Source: Sphaerosporella brunnea (Eukaryota; Ascomycota; Pezizomycetes; Pezizales; Pyronemataceae). Taken from it: DNA of 64,000 nucleotides. The position numbers were made by a program, and so were the translations under genes. The DNA lies in assembly GCA_008704415.1 (NCBI GenBank), contig VXIS01000138.1, positions 50,459 to 114,458 on the forward strand. Reading direction: 5' to 3'. The number at the start of each line of letters is the position of its first letter. Positions within the stretch are counted from its first letter, which is position 1. Below the pieces are notes generated by a model. It was not told the DNA's origin. It saw nothing but the letters and a program-made list of their open reading frames with translations, and searched no databases. Positions 1 through 10,699 of the stretch are shown one piece after another.

Positions 1-860
1 AAACTGACCTCTCACCGCCTTACTTGTCGTTGCAAAACCATGAAAACCGGCGGCTCCTGGTGAGAGGCATTGGATCGTCACGCCTAGTGTTCCCAATAGC
101 CGGCTCAAAAAGCCCGAGCTGGCACTGCGAAAGCGTTCTGGCTGCGCTGGCGTTTTCAAATCGACGCCTGGCCGGATGCCGGCGTCGTCTGTGTTGGTAA
201 AAATGCAAATTTCGACCGGAGTGATTGCCAGTGAAGCACACTTCCGTGAGCGCCAACACGCTGACTTCAACTGCGACTCAGATGTGTGGCAGCACTCGCC
301 AGACAGGATATCCCTGAGGCAGCGTGGGATACATCATCCGGGAGAGATGGGATGGGCCGGAACGGTGGTTCGAAAAGCGAACCCTCAGCGGGGCTGCCAA
401 TAGACCGGACAATCCGGTATACGGCGATATGTGAACCCGTTTGAATGGCACGGGCCTTTCAACTCGAAGGACCAGGTATTTTTCATCGAGATTCAGGTGG
501 CCACAAGCGCCAGATAGGCACGATGAGAAGTCAGCGCCCACCAGACCCGAACTATCTATCATTCATTGTTTTCAATAACACCAGACGCAAAAGACGACGA
601 AAAACTGAGCACCCAACAACCTCGCGATCATTTCCTCTCCGCTGCCCGAGTTTGATAAGTCGTTATCGTGCGACACATAACTTGACTTAAGCAGCCAGCA
701 ATATCATCACCGGCGTTGCCGTCCATTATCGTGTAAACGTCGGTTACATGAATACGTTACAGGTACAAGAGTCGGGTCCAAGCCCTTGGAGGACTACATA
801 TTGCGCGCGCCTCTTCTAGACACCTTCATCATCAACCTCCTACACAACCACCATCCACAG
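1..860. other. Intergenic, nothing recognised
   Basis: Only short overlapping open frames on both strands are present, none with family features. The last 80 bases (about 800-882) are CA-rich and read as the leader of the gene starting at 883. Confidence 0.5.
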
Positions 861-882
861 CCGAACAAACACACAAGACACC

Positions 883-1622
883 ATGCGATCTGACCCTGCC
901 CTTCAAGCTGCACTGAACACTTATAGCGTTGCCGTCCAGCGCTATAAGATGCTTTCAGCGCTGCTCCATCGTCCGATTCGGCCACCCGTGCTGGAACGCT
1001 TTCAGCACCTCCAAAACAGATGCGCGGTCGAACGCCGCACCGCTCATGTTGAGCCGATCGCCCCACACGACGGGCTTGTTAAACAGATCGTCGCGGCCAC
1101 CCCTGCCGAGGAGAAGCTGTACACGACCGGCCGGCTGCGCCAACCCCTGGTCAGGACCCATAACGATCATAGCGTTGGACCCGACAAGATGGAATCCAAG
1201 GGCCACGAAGAGCTGGCTTCATTCGATGCCTTCAAAGCCAGCATGAAGTCCTCCGGCGTGGCCTCCCGAAAGACGGGGCAGCCCCAGTTGTGGATAACAG
1301 CCTCCCCGATTTGGCCCTATTATGCTCCGACTGGGACCTGAACGATCATATGCCACACGATAGCATTGAGATTCTCTCAACGGCGCCCGACAGCGTTGAA
1401 GATGCATTCTCCCCGGCCGAAGAGATCGATGCTGTTGTTCGTGTCGGGGTTGTGTCACCCGACGCCGCCATCCGGATGGCTCGTGTGGTCGACAGGCTGA
1501 AGGTTGATGGAACCAGTCCGGCCACCTTGAAGAAGGTGTGTACCACCTTCTTCCGGTCGATTCAGGGGGGAGGGCCATCCCCAGATATGGACGGTGGTGC
1601 GATGAGGGGCGACTATGACTGA
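883..1622 (+). CDS. Hypothetical protein with a frame break near 1270
   Basis: The ATG at 883 follows a long CA-rich leader and the good start context GACACCATG, typical of fungal genes. The first frame runs 152 codons to 1341. From about 1230 a second plus frame is open to 1622, and its internal Met at 1290 begins MDNSLPDLALL. That second frame carries an acidic stretch and then a basic helix-like stretch (RMARVVDRLKVDG) before a Gly-rich end. The two frames overlap and no convincing GT-AG intron joins them, so I read this as one gene with a single-base shift near 1270, either a real lesion or an assembly error. I do not recognise the family, and no signal peptide or membrane segment is apparent. 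It could also be two chance frames; the leader is the main argument for a gene. Confidence 0.4.
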
Positions 1623-1639
1623 GAATTTTGAGGAGGAAA

Positions 1640-2200
1640 TTGTAACTGTGACCGGGGCATTGTGTTGGATGACTACTACGGGTGCGATTGCCGGTTCCGC
1701 GGCGAATTTACCTATCTCGTGATATTGAACTTTTGCTGTATCTACTGTACCCGCGATGAAAATGTAACTGCACTGGTCCTCCATGCACTGTGAAACGTTC
1801 TCGTGATTCAGGTCAGACTATTCGATAGATTCAAAGTTCGTTCGGTGGGAGCCTGAAAATTGACAACCCGAATCGCATCGGGAACAAGGTGGAAATATGA
1901 ACAATATGTGTGTGGAACCGCCTGTACGGCTGTCTTTGCCCAGAAAACTGATGCCGTGGGACAAGAACAGGTTTCAGAGACGTCGGGCCTTACGGTGGCC
2001 ACGTCAATGCCGTCCGACGAGAGCTTCGGCAGGGAGACTGGACAGGATGCTCAAGAAGAGGGAGACATTAGCGGTAGCTGCGTTCAGTAGCAGTCTGGAT
2101 TGGAGACCGAACAGGATGCTGGCTGGCAGCATGCGGTGGCATTAACACTACGGAAATGATCGGTTCCAGGCGGCAATCACGTGGCTGCATTACTTCACTA
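1640..2200. other. Intergenic, nothing recognised
   Basis: No coding or repeat signal was identified between the hypothetical gene and the transposon relics at 2210. Confidence 0.4.
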
Positions 2201-2209
2201 ACACACGAC

Positions 2210-2300
2210 TAGTGACGGACACGAGCCGAGATTTGGCTCGCGCCTTTTAGTGCGGGTAGATGTTAGATTTGATGATGCAACATACAAACGTCGAGCGCTG
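2210..2300 (+). repeat. hAT terminal fragment
   Basis: The sequence TAGTGACGGACACGAGCC at 2210 is a close variant of the 18-bp terminal inverted repeat of the full-length hAT at 19011. The following bases, including a segment around 2253-2275, match the start of the hAT relic at 53675. No partner end or target duplication was found, so this is a detached end. Confidence 0.6.
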
Positions 2301-2305
2301 GCGCC

Positions 2306-2530
2306 TACACGGTCACCAGCGGCGTTGTTCGTTGGTGTGGCCGCAAGCCTGCTTCCGATGCGCCTGCGTCGGTGCGCCGTTGTTGACAGGGCTCCTATCA
2401 TTGCGCTAGCTGGCTGATTGAAAAGCTTTTGAATCTCGTCTCGTCTGCGTTTTTGGCCACCGTCCCGCCAGAGCTCAGCTCCATATAGCGCGACTGCCTG
2501 AACTGCCGCCACCTGTATGCGTCTGACGGG
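2306..2530 (-). pseudogene. Tad-type LINE reverse transcriptase C-terminal relic
   Basis: The minus frame through this interval contains QVAAVQAVALYGAELW followed by a basic stretch, DEIQKLFNQ and a GALSTT motif. This order (helix ending in YG-x-ELW, then EIQKL-x-NQ, then R/S-A-I-x-GAL-TT) is characteristic of the region after the reverse transcriptase domain of Tad/I-clade non-LTR retrotransposons of fungi. Neither the catalytic domain nor the endonuclease is present, so this is a small dead fragment. Beyond about 2300 the same frame runs into the hAT end. The part of the frame upstream of 2530 is not recognisable. Confidence 0.65.
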
Positions 2531-2789
2531 CTTGGGTACCAGCAGAAAGCAATCCTGCTTGACAGCGGCAAATGGATTATCACACAACGCCATGCATCTA
2601 ACTACAATTTCTTCAAAGACCAAGACGTTGAAGGAAACGCGCGGAACACTAATTCCCGATGCCATCTGGATGCAGTCTTCCTTCTGTTCGGCTGGTGGTA
2701 GGTTTCCGTCTCTACCAATACAATGAAAAGCATCGAGGTGAGTTATGGCGTTTGTTGTACAACCGCTAGAAAATGTAGCCCCCATACCT

Positions 2790-3257
2790 GCGATGGATCT
2801 TCAAACGCCCAGTCTCATGGAACCAGGCCAGTGGAGAATTGAAAATTACTGTTGCATAACTTACTGCGCTTTCAGCGCCACCAACGCTTGCACACTGGTG
2901 CGCGACTTGCTTCCGCCAGTCATACTGTAGGTTCTGGTGCTCCTGGCTGAGAGAGCGGCGGATAGGTCCTCAAGGGCCTGCTTTGGTGGTGGATTATGAA
3001 AGTGGTGGTGATATGGGAACACTGTAAGGTAGACTCCTCAGGTCAGACTGTAATCCTGTCCTAAATGTCGTCCAGTCCGTCCGGTGGACACTGGAAGCCG
3101 TCAGTTGACATAACTACTGCGTGTTGGCAAAATTGCAACTTACACGCGATGTAAGAACTGGGAATGAACGCCGTCAGTTTGATTTCATTTGAGCGCTGAG
3201 GATGTAGCGTGTTAGCCGTGAACGGAATTCAATTATAGGTGGAGGGATAGAGTCTTA
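2790..3257. other. Intergenic, nothing recognised
   Basis: No gene or repeat was identified between the LINE relic and the MITE at 3266. Confidence 0.4.
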
Positions 3258-3265
3258 TGTGTCAG

Positions 3266-3750
3266 CAGTGTTCTCAACAGCCAGCGCGCCCGGCCGGCGG
3301 CGTTTGGCGGATGTGGGCTGATCAGAAAGCCCGGCTGGCTGTTTGGGCTGATCAAAAAGCCCGCCCGGCTGTTTGGGCTGATCAAAAAGCCCGCCCGGCT
3401 GTTTGGGCTGCAGCCCACAATGACGACAAATACGACCACCGTGATGTAAACTACTGCTATGAAATGAAAAGTACATAAAGATGTTCGACATGTAAAATGG
3501 TGTCCAGGAGGAGATCACTAGATAGGAGTTTAGTATAACATCACAGATCTTGATAAGTCTATCGGCGCCGATTCAACCCCGCCACTTGCAGTGGCGGGTC
3601 TTCACCGGAGATCACTCAAAGCTCTGGCAGCCGGGCTGGCCCGAAAGCAGGCTGGGCCGTTTGGGCTGATGCAAAAAGCCCGCCAGGCTGGCTGCTTAAA
3701 GCAGCCGGCCCAGCCCGCCCGGCTGTTTGGGCTGGCTACTGTGAACACTG
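3266..3750 (+). mobile_element. Complete 485-bp hAT-type MITE (TIR CAGTGTTC)
   Basis: The left end reads CAGTGTTCTCAACAGCCAGC and the inverted right end reads CAGTGTTCACAGTAGCCAGC (17 of 20 identical). Both flanks carry the perfect 8-bp direct repeat TGTGTCAG (3258-3265 and 3751-3758). An 8-bp duplication together with CA-G-TG-type ends is the hallmark of the hAT superfamily. There is no transposase frame, so it must depend on an enzyme supplied in trans. The interior is GC-rich and contains a 30-bp tandem repeat. A right end of the same family lies at 27118-27232. Confidence 0.85.
3318..3407 (+). repeat. Three 30-bp tandem repeats inside the MITE
   Basis: The 30-bp unit starts CTGATCAAAAAGCCCGCCCG and ends GGCTGTTTGGG. 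It is repeated at 3318, 3348 and 3378; units two and three are identical and unit one differs at a few positions. A degenerate further copy is seen near 3666-3735, close to the right end, so subterminal repeats occur on both sides. Confidence 0.85.
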
Positions 3751-3759
3751 TGTGTCAGT

Positions 3760-4935
3760 GTCAACAGCTGAGATACCTACAACTTCCGGAACGGGCGAGA
3801 GTTTCGAAACAAGGCATATTTTTATGGCATGATGTATTATATCTGGGGTCACCGTTATCACAGACTGCCTGAGGCAAATGTGGATTTCTACTGGCTGTGT
3901 GGTCCTAACAGGGAACAGGCGTTACATTGTAGCCTGTTGTGTTGCCCAATGTTGTTCGAGCGAGTTCAGCATCGTGTACCCCGCAAAACCGTGTTCCCAC
4001 GCAAATCGTGGGCGACACTCGTCAAGACCGTTGAGACTACAACATCAGCAACGGAATCGATCTGAGGCAGAATGTACTTGAGGTTTGTGAATGCCTTATT
4101 GCCTGGCGTTTTGTTTCGGACTAGACGCTATGTGTCAAACGGAATCAAGCATTATTACCCAACGTCCTGGCATTTTATGCAATTCAATTGATTGAATAAA
4201 AACCCATTTCTACTGCTCACCGTAGAAACGACGGGGACCGCTTTGCATAAAAATCTTCTATCGACGCTTCAGTGAGCCATACAAATTTGAACCGAAAGTC
4301 GCAAAAGTCGCGTCCTCGGTGGCACGGTGGTGGTGCCTCGAACTTCATGCAAGGAGCCAACCACCGCCGGGTTTTGGCACTGATCCTTGTTGTAACGTGT
4401 TCAATTGGGCATTTATCAACCGCGGGGGAAGTAGCTGTGCCTGTTGTGCCTCCATTGCAGCTTGGCTGACTGTTTCGACACTTGTACGCAATGAGTTGAG
4501 TTCATCACGGCAAGTCCTTCATTATTTGTCAAATAATTAGAAGGCGTAAGATTTTCTTCCCTACAGGCCACAATGCCGCATTCGTGGTATGCACGATACT
4601 CGCAGTGCGAACTGCAGGTGGTGCAAGGCGTTTTTCCAGCTTCATGGACTGTAATGATTGCGAAGGGGGTGTGGGCAATATTGTTCCGTGTTCACTCTCG
4701 CCGTACTGTCACCAGTGTCGTCCCTTTGTTGCGCACATCGTCTCCTGTCATGGACTGTCGTGCTCCGTCACGTCCACCAGTCACGGTGAATCACGTCAGC
4801 TACACCCCCGACCGTTTGAGTGCTGAACTCTGTCTCAACGCTGAATCCCGTCGCGCCCTGGTTGCAAAGATGAATCGCGTGTGCGCCCCGTCTGAAGGAT
4901 GAATCCCGCACGTGTCCCGTGCGAGTGATGAACTC
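3760..4935. other. Intergenic, nothing recognised
   Basis: Only short unrelated frames are present. From about 4810 onward a loosely conserved phrase (CGAGTG-x-TGAACTC) recurs irregularly and continues to about 5340, suggesting old degenerate repeats. Confidence 0.4.
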
Positions 4936-4940
4936 CATTA

Positions 4941-5083
4941 GGGCCGCTCAGAAAGGCGTTTCTATTTTTTTCGACGTTTCTGGATCCAAGGCCAGTTTCG
5001 GTGTCAAATGGCTTACAGACATCGATAAACAGCCGGTTGAAAATTCGGATATCCAAGTCAAAAACGCCCGTCTGAGCGGCCCT
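4941..5083. mobile_element. 143-bp MITE with TA duplication
   Basis: The left end GGGCCGCTCAGAAAGGCGTT and the inverted right end GGGCCGCTCAGACGGGCGTT differ at two positions. Each end is flanked by TA (4939-4940 and 5084-5085). A TA duplication and short inverted ends suggest a Tc1/mariner-type (Stowaway-like) MITE. It has no coding capacity and sits inside the degenerate repeat region 4810-5390. Confidence 0.75.
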
Positions 5084-5089
5084 ATTGCC

Positions 5090-5530
5090 ACTCCGTTCCA
5101 GTGCATAGCCACTTCTCTGGTGGATTCGGCGGCTGAATTCCTTTCCAATGTGAGCTCCGTCCCCGCCCCGTGCATGTGCTGTACGCTATGCACACCCGCG
5201 CCGTGTACTCACCTGCCTGCCGCCTCAGACCCCACAGTGCCGTCCGATTGATGAGCCCGTTGGATCCCCGTCCGAGTGCGGAACTCCGTTGTAGCCCCAT
5301 TCTTGTAATGAACACTGTCCCCGCCCGATACGAGTGCTCAACTCCGGCCCAACCCTGAACCCCGCCCCAGCCCTGTCCGAATGCTCTAGAGGAAACGGAC
5401 AGAGACACAACAGATAAGCATCTTCTGCGCCGCCGTCACTGTACGAACGCCACAGCATGGGTGATTAATCGAAGCCGCAGGAGATGCACCAGCGATTGAA
5501 AGCGAGACGGAGGAGCAGGTCAGGCCAGTG
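5090..5530. other. Degenerate low-order repeats
   Basis: The phrase CGAGTG followed by TGAACTC-like sequence occurs near 4815, 4922, 5271 and 5329 with variable spacing. No gene is supported. Confidence 0.35.
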
Positions 5531-5536
5531 TCAGGA

Positions 5537-5915
5537 TCAGGTTGCCCTGGAAGATTTGTCCCAGGCTTCCCACAACTCCGCAGGATGGGAAATGCGCATA
5601 TAGTTGGACCGAATTCCCTCCTCGAGCGATTGGCAGATCAGTCTCAAAGCCTCCCACAAGTACCAGTTGTAGTCGGTATATGCGTGACCTGCCGTAGTTC
5701 AATGGCGATCCGTACCCTCAATCGGTTTGCCGTCCGTGTTGAGTTCCGCAGGTATCTCCGCTGTCGGACCCGCAGGAGCGGTCTCGGTCCTGTTGACAAT
5801 GGTCACACAGCGCTCGCTACAGAGCAGAAGCTGCATGTTAAAAGCCCAAGCCTGGTAGTTCTTTCCATCGAACTTTTTGACACTGGAATGAGCACCAGAC
5901 CTGTAATTATCTATC
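5537..5915 (-). pseudogene. Ty1/copia gag relic
   Basis: On the minus strand the frame reads KKFDGKNYQAWAFNMQLLL. This is the classic N-terminal gag signature of fungal and plant copia elements (F-x-G-x-NY-xx-W-xxx-M-xx-LL, UBN2/DUF4219 type). After a TGA near 5702 the same frame continues with YNWYLWEALRLICQSLEE and HPAELWEAWDK, the helical gag core, until a TGA at about 5537. The nucleocapsid knuckle, protease, integrase and reverse transcriptase are absent. A plus-strand frame of 212 codons over the same bases (5528-6166) looks like a shadow. It could derive from the same family as the copia relic at 38.9-41.2 kb, which lacks its gag, but I cannot show this. Confidence 0.65.
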
Positions 5916-5929
5916 GTGATGAGAAAAGA

Positions 5930-6730
5930 ATCCGTTCAAAAAAAGAAAGGTCCGGTCGACGTAACATCAAGCCGAAAAAAAGGAGCTCCCTCGCACGAAA
6001 GAAGATGGATGCGAAAGAGGTAGTCGTCGTAGGAAAAGTCGGTTCTTCAAAAGCTATTGATTCCTCTCGATGTAAACACAAACGTGTACTCGGTGAGGAA
6101 AAGCGACGTAGAACAATCGGATGTAAAACTCAGGCGTTGGAAACGCAACGGCTCATAACCTGTTGAGACGATGACACAAACGAGGAAAAGATGTGAGGTG
6201 TGATGTTTAGTGGATTGAGCTATCTAACAGAACCCGCGAGAACAAGACAAGAACCCGAACCCCAACATCCGCGATCACGCGGCGCTGGAGGCAGCGCCTC
6301 CCCCACTCCGACGAATCTCACAGCTGCTCGATTCTTGACCTACCAGTCAACCTGGCCGACTCCATGCGCAGCGTCATAATCATCGACAGGTTTCCACGCG
6401 TTTTGGAGTCGCCCTCATCAGCGTCTCACTTCCAAAGCTGTTGACTTGGGCTTGTGCAATCGTGAGTGACATTCAGTGAGGCAGATTGCGGCGGGGTCCG
6501 CCATAGCATTGGCACCAACATTGACAGCGAATATAATTTCAATCAACCATTTCCTTCAACACCAATTCACATCTCTCTGTCTCTCTCTCGATCTCTCTCT
6601 TTTCATCACCGCAATCGTCCTTCTTTCTCACTTCCTGATTTCAACAGAAGCTTTCTTTGAGACAAGGTGCCGTAGGGTTTGGGTTACTTAACCCCAATTC
6701 AACAACGACCATCTCATTGCAACCCCCACC
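5930..6730. other. Intergenic; possible promoter of the gene at 6814
   Basis: A pyrimidine-rich CTCT tract at about 6570-6640 and a CA-rich stretch after it precede the duplicated gene and may be its promoter and leader. Nothing else was recognised. Confidence 0.35.
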
Positions 6731-6813
6731 CACTACCGCATTGCACCCGTATAATAGACACCACGGTATTGCATCGTCGCAACGGTCCGCTTGCTTTTCT
6801 GCTTTCGCTGACC

Positions 6814-7327
6814 ATGTGGTCACTCGTATTTCGTGGCGAACATAACCAGCTGGGAAATTCCAATTACAAAGAGCTCTCTGAGGCGGTCGGTCTCGGCTCC
6901 GCCGAAGTTCACGCTGCGCTGGAACACTACTTCCTCGACCACGAGGAGTGGTTGTGCGACAGGGCCAACCACGCCAAGTGGAACCCCGTGCGGGTGGAAC
7001 GCTTGATAGCCACAAAGACGGTTACCACGGACGAGTGGTTGAAGACGGCTGTCGAACTGGGGTACGTACCGAGTCATCTTGTTTGACATAGTCATGATCG
7101 CTGATGCAAAATGATTCTGTAGGGAGAGGCTGGGTGTTGAAACTGCGGACACTGGGATCCCAGCTCTGCACTCTCTCCACCTTCTTGTCAAGAAGAAGAT
7201 GGATGAGAAGCTGAGGGCCAAGGGCAAGCGGGTCATTACGGCGACGAAAACGCTGGCGGCGGACAAGGAGTTGGTGGCCGCCACGACCCTTGTTGATCGC
7301 GCTGACTCTGCCCCGTCCGCCGCCTGA
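6814..7327 (+). CDS. Unknown helical protein, copy A of a tandem pair
   Basis: The ATG at 6814 opens a frame interrupted by a clean intron, 7062-7122 (61 nt, GTACGT to CTGTAG). Splicing gives a 150-residue protein. The N-terminal half holds a Lys/Glu-rich helical stretch with HYFLDHEEWLCDRANHAKW; after the intron come ALHSLHLLVKKK and the alanine/lysine helix KGKRVITATKTLAADKEL. It ends SAPSAA. No family is recognised. Compared with copy B it lacks about 390 bp in the 3' part, so its C-terminus joins the mid helix directly to the Ser/Ala/Pro tail. The ancestral start may instead be at the position equivalent to the B Met at 7754 (here CTG, Leu), with the sequence ending ACCAG before it a former intron acceptor. 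Whether A is functional is unknown. Confidence 0.5.
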
Positions 7328-7753
7328 TCTCGCCTAGGTTGGGTTCCGCCGCTGGCAGGCCCTGGATATGGGGTCGCGCTCTGGTCGGGCGTCTCTTGGC
7401 CGCTTGGTGTGCGGTGTTCCTGCCCCGGGTCGTTCCACGACCCAAGCTCATGGCACGGCGAAGAAACCTGACCCGCTAGCCCCAAGTGAGCCCTACGCGC
7501 ACAATGTCCCATAAATTGAAGCACCAACTTCCGCGCTTGCTCCCTCCCTCCTTTACACTCACTACTCACCTCGCCTACCTCCCATCTCGAAACCTTCAGA
7601 AACCAAAAATCACACGCCCAAAGTAAGCGCCCCTGCATTGCACCCATATAATGTACTCAACGGATTCCACATGAATTGCGACTTCATAGAATACCAACTG
7701 TTGCATGTGGCAGTCCCTTCGCATCGCGCGTATTTGGTGGCTAACATGACCAG

Positions 7754-8603
7754 ATGGGAAATTCTACGTACGAATACCTCGCTGAGGAGCTCGGTTTCAG
7801 CTCCGCCGAACTCGAAAAGCTGTCCGTTTAGCTGGAGGACCACTTCCAGGCGAACGAGGTGTGTTGTCCAACAGGGGCAACCACATTAAGTGGCGCAAAG
7901 CGCTGGGGAGCGCTTGAAAGCCAGCAAGATGCTGACCACCGACGAGTGGTTCAAGAAAGTCCTCGAACTTGGGGACGTTCTGATGCAACATGATGCTGTA
8001 GGGACCGGCTGGGTGATGGCACAGCAGGGATTGAGGTCCAAGCTCTGCACTCTCTCCACCTTCTTCTTGAGAAGAAGGTGTATGAGAAGCTTCGGGCCCA
8101 GGCCAAGCGGGTCATCACGGCCACGAAAAAGCTCGCGGTGGACAAGAAGTTGGAGTCCGCGGACAAGGAGTTCGTGGCCGCCAACACCCTCGTCGATGCC
8201 GCTGACCAGATCATGGCTGCGGCTGAGATCCGTACCGAGGGTGCTACCCTCGAGGCCGCATCCGGGCAGACTCGCAGCGATGTTTCAGACCAGGAGACGC
8301 AGCTAATTAAACACCGCACTGAGGATGCCCTCCGTGAGGAGGAGGCTGTCAACCTGCATTACGATGCGGCAAAGGGTGAGGAGCAGGTCATGAAAAAAGT
8401 GGGCGCACTCAAACTGGTGGCGGCCGAGAACGAGGCCGCAGCCGCCGAGTTCAAATCGGCAAGAGAGAAGCTCCTGTACGAGCAGGCAGCTACTGGGAGC
8501 TCAGGTTCCGCCCCCCCCCACGTCCACCGCCTCGGTTTCCGCCCCTGCCACCACCCGCACGGTTGCCTCCACCGCCTCTGCCGCCTCTTCTCGGCCGGGT
8601 TGA
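7754..8603 (+). pseudogene. Unknown helical protein, copy B, decayed
   Basis: The frame from the ATG at 7754 begins MGNSTYEYLAEELGF, parallel to copy A, then hits an in-frame TAG at about 7831. The part matching the A intron (about 7970-8001) has kept the CTGTAG acceptor but lost the GT donor. After it the frame reads ALHSLHLLLEKKVYEKLRAQ, then a long alanine/glutamate helix (from 8078) with SADKEFVAANTLVDAADQ. A C homopolymer at about 8513-8520 shifts the frame; one C fewer would give a Ser/Thr/Ala/Pro tail ending at TGA 8601. So copy B shows the fuller ancestral architecture (N domain, helices, STAP tail) but is disrupted in at least three places. I do not recognise the family. Confidence 0.55.
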
Positions 8604-8683
8604 GTTCTACAGAAAGCAGGTCCCGGATATGGGTCGCGCGACGGTCGTCGCTTGGTGCGCGGTCTTCTTGCGCCGGGTCGTTC

Positions 8684-9000
8684 CACGAACCAGGCTCGTG
8701 GCGCCTCCGGTAGTAGTACCGAGGTTGCTGACGAACAGGACGCCGTGCAGCCACAGCGCCGTCGCCGGGATTTTGTCCCGAGTGGGTAGCCGGGCAGGTA
8801 AGTCCGTGGATGATTTCCTTTTTTCAACTTGTACGTCAATTTCCACGACCCAGGCTCATGGCACCTCCGGTAGTAGTACCAAGGTTGCCGACGAACAGGA
8901 CGCGGTGCAGCCAACGTGCCCGCGTCGTTTTCTGGGGCCCCGCGAAGATAAGTACGGCTCGAATGTCATTTCTTTCAACTTGTACTTTTCAATTTCAACA
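8684..9000 (+). repeat. Partial tandem duplication downstream of copy B
   Basis: A unit of about 160 bp beginning with a CACGA-ACCAGGCTCGTGGC-like sequence at about 8684 recurs from about 8847 (CACGACCCAGGCTCATGGC). Both contain CCTCCGGTAGTAGTACC and ACGAACAGGACGC. A related stretch lies after copy A near 7430-7460. Confidence 0.6.
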
Positions 9001-9004
9001 TAAG

Positions 9005-10555
9005 TTGTTTTTCGGAATGTTTTCGTTCGTGGATAGTTATGTGCGGCATGGTGGCAACGTCAACTTCGTCGAGGATGTTTCTTGTGGCCGTGAGGGCCCT
9101 AGGTCTCACCGGAAATAATCTGAGTTCGGAATGTACTCTGATTCGAGGAACAGATTCGTTGTATCGAGCATCCAAAAGGCGATGTCACTTTATATGCTCC
9201 TTTGATATGCAGTAGCCGCTATTGCTGCAGGTCTAGGAATCTCTGGTTTTCAAAGGATACTGCGCCTCGATATTTGCTCCGTGGATGTATTCTACCGGAC
9301 CTGTCGACAGAGGATCCATCATTTGTAAACAGACGCCTATATCTGTGCTTCCTAAATACCGCTCATGCAGGATCGCCTCCGCTTAGGTGTTGTGCGACGC
9401 AGCGCAACAACGCGGTGCCATCTTGTGGTTGCCAATCTTGTGGGCGTTGGGGCAGCGTAGATGCACGTCAGGTTGCTGCGAGAGTGGCGAGGTGGGGCGA
9501 TGAGCTCCATCAGGCCTTCAGTAGCTACAAACAATTACGCGATGCCCCATCTTCCGACCGAGCTATGAACAATGATAGCTGGGGAACGAAATCATGCACA
9601 TATCGGCAATCGTCGAACAAACAATGCTGCACTTCATTCATCCAGTTGTGGATTGTGTTCAGCCCCGTTTGTCGGCGGACGGAAGATGCTTATGGGGTGC
9701 ACGACACCAGCTCACCTGTACCGCCAGCTTCTCCCATAACGGTGATTCGCTTGGCTTCCTGTTGGTGACATTAAGTACACCGCAAAACCTGAGGTTCCAG
9801 GGTAGAGGCGCCAAGCTTCAACTGACAACAGCGCCTAAAAGGCCAATATACGGTGGCACCATGGCGTCTAGAAGGCCGTAGGCCCCTGGAAACTACCGGC
9901 AAGGATACGGTGAAGGGGCTCCGACCCGCTGTGGGGCCGCGAGGCAGTGGGACCTGCAAACCCGCAGGGCGACGGGATGCATAGAGGCCACTGACCCTGG
10001 GATCTGTGGCATCTCCCGGAAAACGGAATGCCCACCGTGGGTCGGTGATCCCGACGCCTACCGCTGATTCCGACGATCAACACACGACAAGGCAGTATTC
10101 CTAGATTGGAGGCAGTTGGGTACTCTTTGACAAGGGGTGCAGTCACGGTATCCTCTAGCTCGTCCTCTATTGACCTGGGAGGCGGCTCTTAGCGTGCTGA
10201 CTCTGTTGCCGTCGTTGACGGGCCTGGTGCTGTTGAATTATTTGAGATATGGCGGTAGTGTTTACCAGCGCCTCTGGCGAGTAGGTACGCAGGCTACCAG
10301 CTGTAGTCAGGGCTACATTGGTCACTTGTTGACAATTGAACGACGAGGCACCGCTGCTCGTGCAGCATGAGTCGCCTCGGTCAGCGGTACGTCACGCAAT
10401 GGTTATCGGCCAGCTAAATGTGAATGCTCATGATTTCGCCGACGAAGATATAAAACAGAGAATTTCTGAGCGATTAAAGAACTGGAACGAAATTTCTTCC
10501 TCGATCCCGTCCATTTCTGCTTATTCAGTCCCGCACAAGCCCTAATACGAGATCC
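9005..10555. other. Intergenic, nothing recognised
   Basis: Several short frames overlap on both strands without family features, domain motifs or repeats I could support. Confidence 0.4.
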
Positions 10556-10559
10556 ACCT

Positions 10560-10688
10560 CACTTCTGTCCGCCAAGTGGAGGTCTGCTCGTTGTCCAGGT
10601 AACCAAATTCGAGCGTTGCCGGTATGCTCAGCTCGGTTCGATGGTCGTGCATTTTGTTCGAGCCGGCTCGGCTCGTTTCCATCACTAT
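10560..10688 (-). repeat. hAT terminal fragment
   Basis: The interval ends with GGCTCGTTTCCATCACTA, the inverted form of TAGTGATGGAAACGAGCC, a variant of the hAT ends at 19011 and 27471. It is preceded by GTTCGAGCCGGCTCG-like subterminal repeats. No matching left end was found. Confidence 0.6.
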
Positions 10689-10699
10689 CAATAGTGTGC

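Noticed and set aside
5528..6166. 212-codon plus-strand gene
   Set aside because: The complementary strand shows a clear copia gag signature over much of the same bases, so the plus frame is most likely a shadow.
6640..6700. Telomere-like GGTTTGGGTTACTT word
   Set aside because: It is a single occurrence with no repeat array.
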